From BS750m-G62 sp046483505 (lineage in GTDB: Bacteria > Planctomycetota > Phycisphaerae > FEN-1346), in NCBI GenBank assembly GCA_046483505.1, contig JAWODB010000264.1:1-9817 (forward strand): 9,817 bases of DNA, written 5' to 3'. Both the position numbers and the translations under genes were made by a program. Below are positions 7,262 through 9,817 of the stretch, piece by piece (position 1 is the first letter of the stretch; every line of letters starts with the position of its first letter). The notes below the pieces were generated by a model. The model had not been told where the DNA came from, searched no databases, and worked only from the letters and a program-made list of their open reading frames with translations.

Positions 7262-7503
7262 ACAGCGCGAAGCCGGCCTGGTGCGCGGTGGGTCGCCGCA
7301 CCCACCGCGGTCGAAACGCCCCTTGCAGGGCTGCGCGGCGGGTCTCCCGACCCGCCGCGCACGAACGCGCACCGTTACCCTCAAACCGGATGTGCCACGG
7401 CGGGCCTTGTCCCGCCGTGATGCTGTCCGATGGGGCGCACGGCCGGACAAGGCCGGCCGTGGCACGGGCGCTCGGATGGGGCTGGGGCGGAGACCCACCG
7501 CGC
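7262..7503. repeat. Composite palindromic element between clpX and the GNAT gene
   Basis: This fills most of the 287-base gap between two facing genes. It starts with 27 bases shared with 4014-4040. Outer arms 7283-7299 and 7487-7503 are inverted copies (16 of 17). Inside are four hairpins: 7284-7293/7300-7309 (10 pairs, loop 6), 7333-7344/7349-7360 (12 pairs, loop TCCC), 7396-7404/7411-7419 (9 pairs, loop 6) and 7438-7446/7453-7461 (9 pairs, loop 6). The last two also form a larger inverted repeat, 7392-7412 with 7445-7465 (20 of 21). No T tract follows the stems and no transposase ORF is present. A REP/BIME-like dispersed element that also stops convergent transcription or protects mRNA 3' ends fits best. 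The structure is direct; the function is inferred. Nothing else was seen in 7504-7544. Confidence 0.75.
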
Positions 7504-7544
7504 GGGAGTTTCACGCCGGCGGCTGGACAGAGTTGCTCACCGCC

Positions 7545-8030
7545 TTACAGGTCGATGACCAGCGCTTCTTCGTCGCAGTCGGGGAACTTCGGGCACCGGA
7601 CGCAGTCGGCCCACACCTTGTGCGGCAATTCCTCCTTGGCCAGGCGCGCAAAGCCCAGCCGCTCGAAGAACGCCGGCGACAGCGTCAGGGCGAAGACCCG
7701 GCCGATGCCGAGGGAGCGGGCCTCCTCCAGGCACGCCGCCACCAGCCGCTGCCCCGTCCCCCGCCCCTGGGCCGCCTCGGCGACCGCGAGGCTCTTGACC
7801 TCGGCCAGGCCGTCCCACTGGATGGCCAGGGCCGCACAGCCGACGACCTCGCCGTCCTCCTCGGCCACCTGGAACTCGCGGAGCGACTCGTACAGGTCCG
7901 CCCGGCTGCGGGGCAGCATGATCTGGAGCCGGCTGTAGGTGTTGACGAGGGCGAAGACCGGTTCCACGTCGGCCATGCGGGCCTTGCGGATGCGGACCTC
8001 GCGGGCGGATGGGGCGTTGGGGTCATGCAT
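7545..8030 (-). CDS. GNAT family N-acetyltransferase, short ArgA (N-acetylglutamate synthase)-like
   Basis: A 161-aa single-domain GNAT protein. After IRKARMADVEPVFALVN (beta1/alpha1) comes the central sheet with VVGCAALAI and the motif A acetyl-CoA pyrophosphate loop QGRGTG at residues 88-93, preceded by VKSLAV. The segment SPAFFERLGFARL is the usual GNAT C-terminal region. The C terminus KVWADCVRCPKFPDCDEEAL carries Cys143, 146 and 152 and is typical of the short ArgA-like group that can supply N-acetylglutamate for arginine synthesis. Substrate cannot be fixed from sequence, and no arginine genes are in the window, so no symbol is given. ATG 8030 is used. There is no Shine-Dalgarno site, and a promoter at 8039-8067 predicts an almost leaderless mRNA. 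It converges on clpX across the palindromic element. Confidence 0.88.
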   Translation of the reverse strand: MHDPNAPSAREVRIRKARMADVEPVFALVNTYSRLQIMLPRSRADLYESLREFQVAEEDGEVVGCAALAIQWDGLAEVKSLAVAEAAQGRGTGQRLVAACLEEARSLGIGRVFALTLSPAFFERLGFARLAKEELPHKVWADCVRCPKFPDCDEEALVIDL

Positions 8031-8038
8031 GGCGCGAG

Positions 8039-8067
8039 AGTGTACCGCCGGCGGCGGGGCGAATCAA
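8039..8067 (-). promoter_or_regulatory. Sigma70-type promoter of the GNAT gene, predicted leaderless
   Basis: On the minus strand, TTGATT (8067-8062), a 17-base spacer and TACACT (8044-8039) form a good promoter. With transcription starting about seven bases downstream (near 8032), the mRNA would begin about two bases before ATG 8030, which agrees with the lack of a ribosome binding site. Confidence 0.6.
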
Positions 8068-8229
8068 GGCGGCGCGCGACACGACCGGCGACGTGCGGCG
8101 CTTCGCCTTTCGGCTCCGCCCCCGCAGGCCGTCGCCGGCTCAACGGCCGCGCGGGTCTCTCGAGAAAACGGGCGCGGCGACCGCGTCCGGCCGCCGCGCC
8201 GCCAAGGCGGGATCCGTGTCGTCGGGCGC

Positions 8230-8252
8230 GCGGAGCCCCACACCGGCTCCGC
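8230..8252 (-). terminator. Hairpin just after the PEP-CTERM gene
   Basis: GCGGAGCC (8230-8237) and GGCTCCGC (8245-8252) form an 8-pair stem with a 7-base loop, starting 7 bases past the stop codon of the minus-strand gene. There is no U tract on that strand, so it is not a classic intrinsic terminator; it may be a GC-rich 3' end structure. The rest of 8068-8229 shows no gene or clear signal. Confidence 0.35.
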
Positions 8253-8259
8253 CCCGCCG

Positions 8260-9141
8260 TTACCGTCGCCGACGACGCAGGAGGAGCGCCATCGCCGCCC
8301 CGCCGCCCAGCAGGGCCAACGTCGCGGGTTCGGGCGTGATCATCTTGTCCTTGCTGAGTTGGAACGCCTCGCCGGGGGCGAGCGTCACGTCCCACTGGCC
8401 GGCCCATTCCACGTCGCCGACGGCGGTGGTGGAATCGTCCAGGTCATCGGCGGCCGCGTTGTCGAGTTTCAGCCGCAGGGACCCGTCGGTGTTCGCCTCC
8501 GTATGCGCCAGGGGCACCGACGCCACGTCGGCGGCCACGAGGGCGTAATCGCCGTCCACCTGCTTCGCCACCATGACCTCGTCGACGTCATCGACGGCGT
8601 TGCCGATGTAGAGCACTTCGTCGTCATCGGGCGTTCCGTCCAGGTTGAAGTCGGCGTACTGGAAGAAGTGGAATTCGAGCGCCTCGCTCCCGGTGTTCGT
8701 GACGGTGACCTGCTCGGCCAGGTCGCTCTGCTCGCTGCCGTCGGGACCGCCGTCCAGCGTCACGGTGACCTCGACGTCGAACCGGCCGAGCGCGTCGTGG
8801 TACAGCAGGTAGGCCGAGTCGGACCACCCGTCGCCGTTGCCGTCGGTCGCCTGCGACGCCGCGGCATCGAACGTCAGGTTCACCGGGTCGACGCGCTGCT
8901 CGTGACCCGCCGGCCCGGTGCGGTACCAGAACCACTGGAGCGCCTCGTCGTCTTCCACGCCGAGGTGGGACACGCCGTCCACGTCCCACCGCTCGACCCC
9001 ATTCGAGAAGTGGACGGCCACCAGGGAGTTGTCGTCCTGGAGGGCGAACCCCGGATACATCGACGCCGACAGGGGCACCGTCATCACGGCGCAGATCCCC
9101 AGCAGCACGGTCAGTCTGAGACAGGTCGTGTACGCGGTCAT
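8260..9141 (-). CDS. Exported PEP-CTERM sorting-domain protein with calcium-loop-like motifs
   Basis: A 293-aa protein with an N-terminal signal peptide (hydrophobic LTVLLGICAVMTVPL, likely cut after residues 25-27). Its C terminus holds the tripartite PEP-CTERM signal: PEP at 270-272, a hydrophobic span with LALLGGGAAMALLL, and five terminal Arg. Such tails are processed by an exosortase, sending the protein to the cell surface or matrix; no exosortase gene is in view. The mature part is acidic and beta-rich with WDVDGVSHL (52-60) and WFWYR (70-74). Two loops, DGNGDGWSD (100-108) and DFNLDGTPD (164-172), follow the D-x-N-x-D-G-x-x-D pattern of EF-hand or dockerin-type calcium sites. Start ATG 9141 is set by AGGAGG 7 bases upstream and by the signal peptide; the frame is open further back, but that part looks non-coding. 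The biological role is unknown. Confidence 0.9.
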   Translation of the reverse strand: MTAYTTCLRLTVLLGICAVMTVPLSASMYPGFALQDDNSLVAVHFSNGVERWDVDGVSHLGVEDDEALQWFWYRTGPAGHEQRVDPVNLTFDAAASQATDGNGDGWSDSAYLLYHDALGRFDVEVTVTLDGGPDGSEQSDLAEQVTVTNTGSEALEFHFFQYADFNLDGTPDDDEVLYIGNAVDDVDEVMVAKQVDGDYALVAADVASVPLAHTEANTDGSLRLKLDNAAADDLDDSTTAVGDVEWAGQWDVTLAPGEAFQLSKDKMITPEPATLALLGGGAAMALLLRRRRR

Positions 9142-9148
9142 CGTTTCT

Positions 9149-9154
9149 CCTCCT
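9149..9154 (-). promoter_or_regulatory. Shine-Dalgarno site of the PEP-CTERM gene
   Basis: The minus strand reads AGGAGGAG with AGGAGG 7 bases before ATG 9141. It is the strongest ribosome site in the window and decides the start of this gene over upstream in-frame alternatives as far as 9486. In 9155-9329 I see no convincing promoter or gene. Confidence 0.8.
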
Positions 9155-9329
9155 GCATGGATTGCCGGCCCTGTGTTCTCGTGCACGTAGAAAGGGCGAC
9201 CGTTGGTCCGGGTCGATGCCCTCCCGAGGTCGCCCCTGCGTTCCTGCGAATTCGATTGTCCCGTCGGCCGGCGGCTACGGGTCCCCTTGGCCCGACCCGC
9301 CGCCACGGCTGCACCAGGCGGCCGGGGCG

Positions 9330-9817
9330 TCAGGCCCGACGCCGCCGGACCATCCACTCCTTCGCCGGCCCGTCGCCCGGAAGCGACGAAGCGGCCGACT
9401 GCGAAATCCTCGGTGCGGCGCCGGCCCGGCCGACGCGCATCCCGATGCGGCCCGGATCTGCCCAGTCCGGGACCTCCGCCGGCCACGACTCCGCCGCCCT
9501 GCCGCCCGGACGGCCGACGCCCGATGCCTGGATCAGGGTCGCCGTCTCGGAGACCGTGACGGCGTCGTCGGCCGGCAGCGATGCCACCTGAAACTCGGTG
9601 GCAATCAGTTCAGCCAGGTCCGCCACGGCCAGGGCCGTCGGCTCCGACGGCTCTTCCACCAGGCCCCGGGCCGAGACCTTGTACCAGAACCACTCCCGGG
9701 CCGGCCCGTCGGCATTCGACGGCTCCGGCCGCAGCAGACCCTCTCCGGGCACCGGTTCCAGCCCCGGCACCGCCTGGCCGTCGGTCAACGTCACGGCGGC
9801 CCCGGCGGGCATAGCCA
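9330..9817 (-). CDS. Partial ORF related to the PEP-CTERM protein, possibly degenerate (5' cut by window edge)
   Basis: The frame is open from the right edge to a TGA at 9330-9332. An ATG at 9812 exists, but the codons before it are also open, so the real start probably lies outside the window. The segment REWFWYKVSARGLVEEPSEP resembles LQWFWYRTGPAGHEQRVDP of the neighbouring exported protein, and the two genes share GTACCAGAACCACT exactly (9681-9694 and 8923-8936). Downstream parts (TEFQVASLPADDAVTVSETA) still look protein-like. The last 65 residues are Ala, Gly and Arg-rich with no calcium loop and no PEP-CTERM tail, and no other frame restores similarity by eye. It ends in DGPAKEWMVRRRRA, echoing DGPAREW earlier in the same ORF. 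It could be a truncated paralogue, a decaying gene or a different secreted protein. Confidence 0.4.
   Translation of the reverse strand, partial: AMPAGAAVTLTDGQAVPGLEPVPGEGLLRPEPSNADGPAREWFWYKVSARGLVEEPSEPTALAVADLAELIATEFQVASLPADDAVTVSETATLIQASGVGRPGGRAAESWPAEVPDWADPGRIGMRVGRAGAAPRISQSAASSLPGDGPAKEWMVRRRRA

Noticed and set aside
5806..7362. 518-aa minus-strand ORF opposite clpX
   Set aside because: It is antisense to the well-supported clpX and SHOCT-like genes, has repetitive composition typical of high-GC antisense frames, and shows no recognisable motif.
7284..7465. Classic Rho-independent terminators after clpX
   Set aside because: The stems are strong but none is followed by a T tract on either strand, so they are described as a palindromic element with possible termination activity.
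6360..8339. 659-aa plus-strand ORF spanning clpX, the palindromic element and the GNAT gene
   Set aside because: It crosses two genes in opposite directions and reads as low-complexity Arg/Pro/Gly sequence. It is a shadow frame.
9291..9303. Thirteen-base match to one arm of the 7333-7360 hairpin
   Set aside because: A short GC-only match without the partner arm; expected by chance at this base composition.
9142..9486. Upstream extension of the PEP-CTERM protein
   Set aside because: The extra residues are Arg/Gly/Pro-rich and would bury the signal peptide; AGGAGG lies correctly before ATG 9141.
7939..9591. 550-aa plus-strand ORF opposite the PEP-CTERM gene
   Set aside because: It is antisense to a gene with a signal peptide, sorting tail and strong ribosome site, and shows no motifs of its own.

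Overview
The window is very GC-rich and gene-dense, and probably comes from a planctomycete or close relative. The case for this is a secreted protein ending in a PEP-CTERM sorting tail, a very large cyclic-glucan-synthase-type GH94 protein, many GC palindromes between genes, and mixed Shine-Dalgarno and SD-less starts. The lineage is inferred from gene style only; there is no rRNA or other marker here.

Left part (2-4009, +): the C-terminal half of a giant carbohydrate-active protein, open from the left edge, with two GH94 N-terminal-type modules and a full GH94 phosphorylase-type catalytic module. It matches the C-terminal half of cyclic beta-1,2-glucan synthase (NdvB/Cgs) proteins.

Middle (4010-7257, +): a 350-base intergenic region holds a dispersed repeat, a strong sigma70-type promoter, an anti-repeat at the expected start of the RNA, and a tandem array of an ACTYTGG heptamer that stops just before an ATG. 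Then comes a tight four-gene operon: gpsA (glycerol-3-phosphate dehydrogenase), a 77-aa one-span membrane protein, a 125-aa one-span protein with a SHOCT-like helix pair, and clpX (AAA+ unfoldase). The last three junctions are 12 bases, a TGATG stop/start overlap and a 14-base overlap. The operon joins membrane phospholipid precursor synthesis, two undescribed small membrane proteins and protein quality control.

Between clpX and the facing gene (7258-7544) lies a nest of GC-rich inverted repeats. It starts with a sequence that also follows the GH94 gene, so it looks like a dispersed palindromic element serving as a convergent gene boundary.

Right part (- strand): a GNAT acetyltransferase of the short ArgA-like type with a promoter that predicts an almost leaderless mRNA; a PEP-CTERM exported protein with two calcium-loop-like motifs and a strong Shine-Dalgarno site; and, at the right edge, a partial ORF sharing a WFWY[RK] motif with the PEP-CTERM protein. 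That last ORF looks like a diverged or decaying relative.

The most unusual item is the gpsA leader. The 5' end of the predicted transcript can pair with the last repeat units immediately before the start codon, which has no Shine-Dalgarno sequence.
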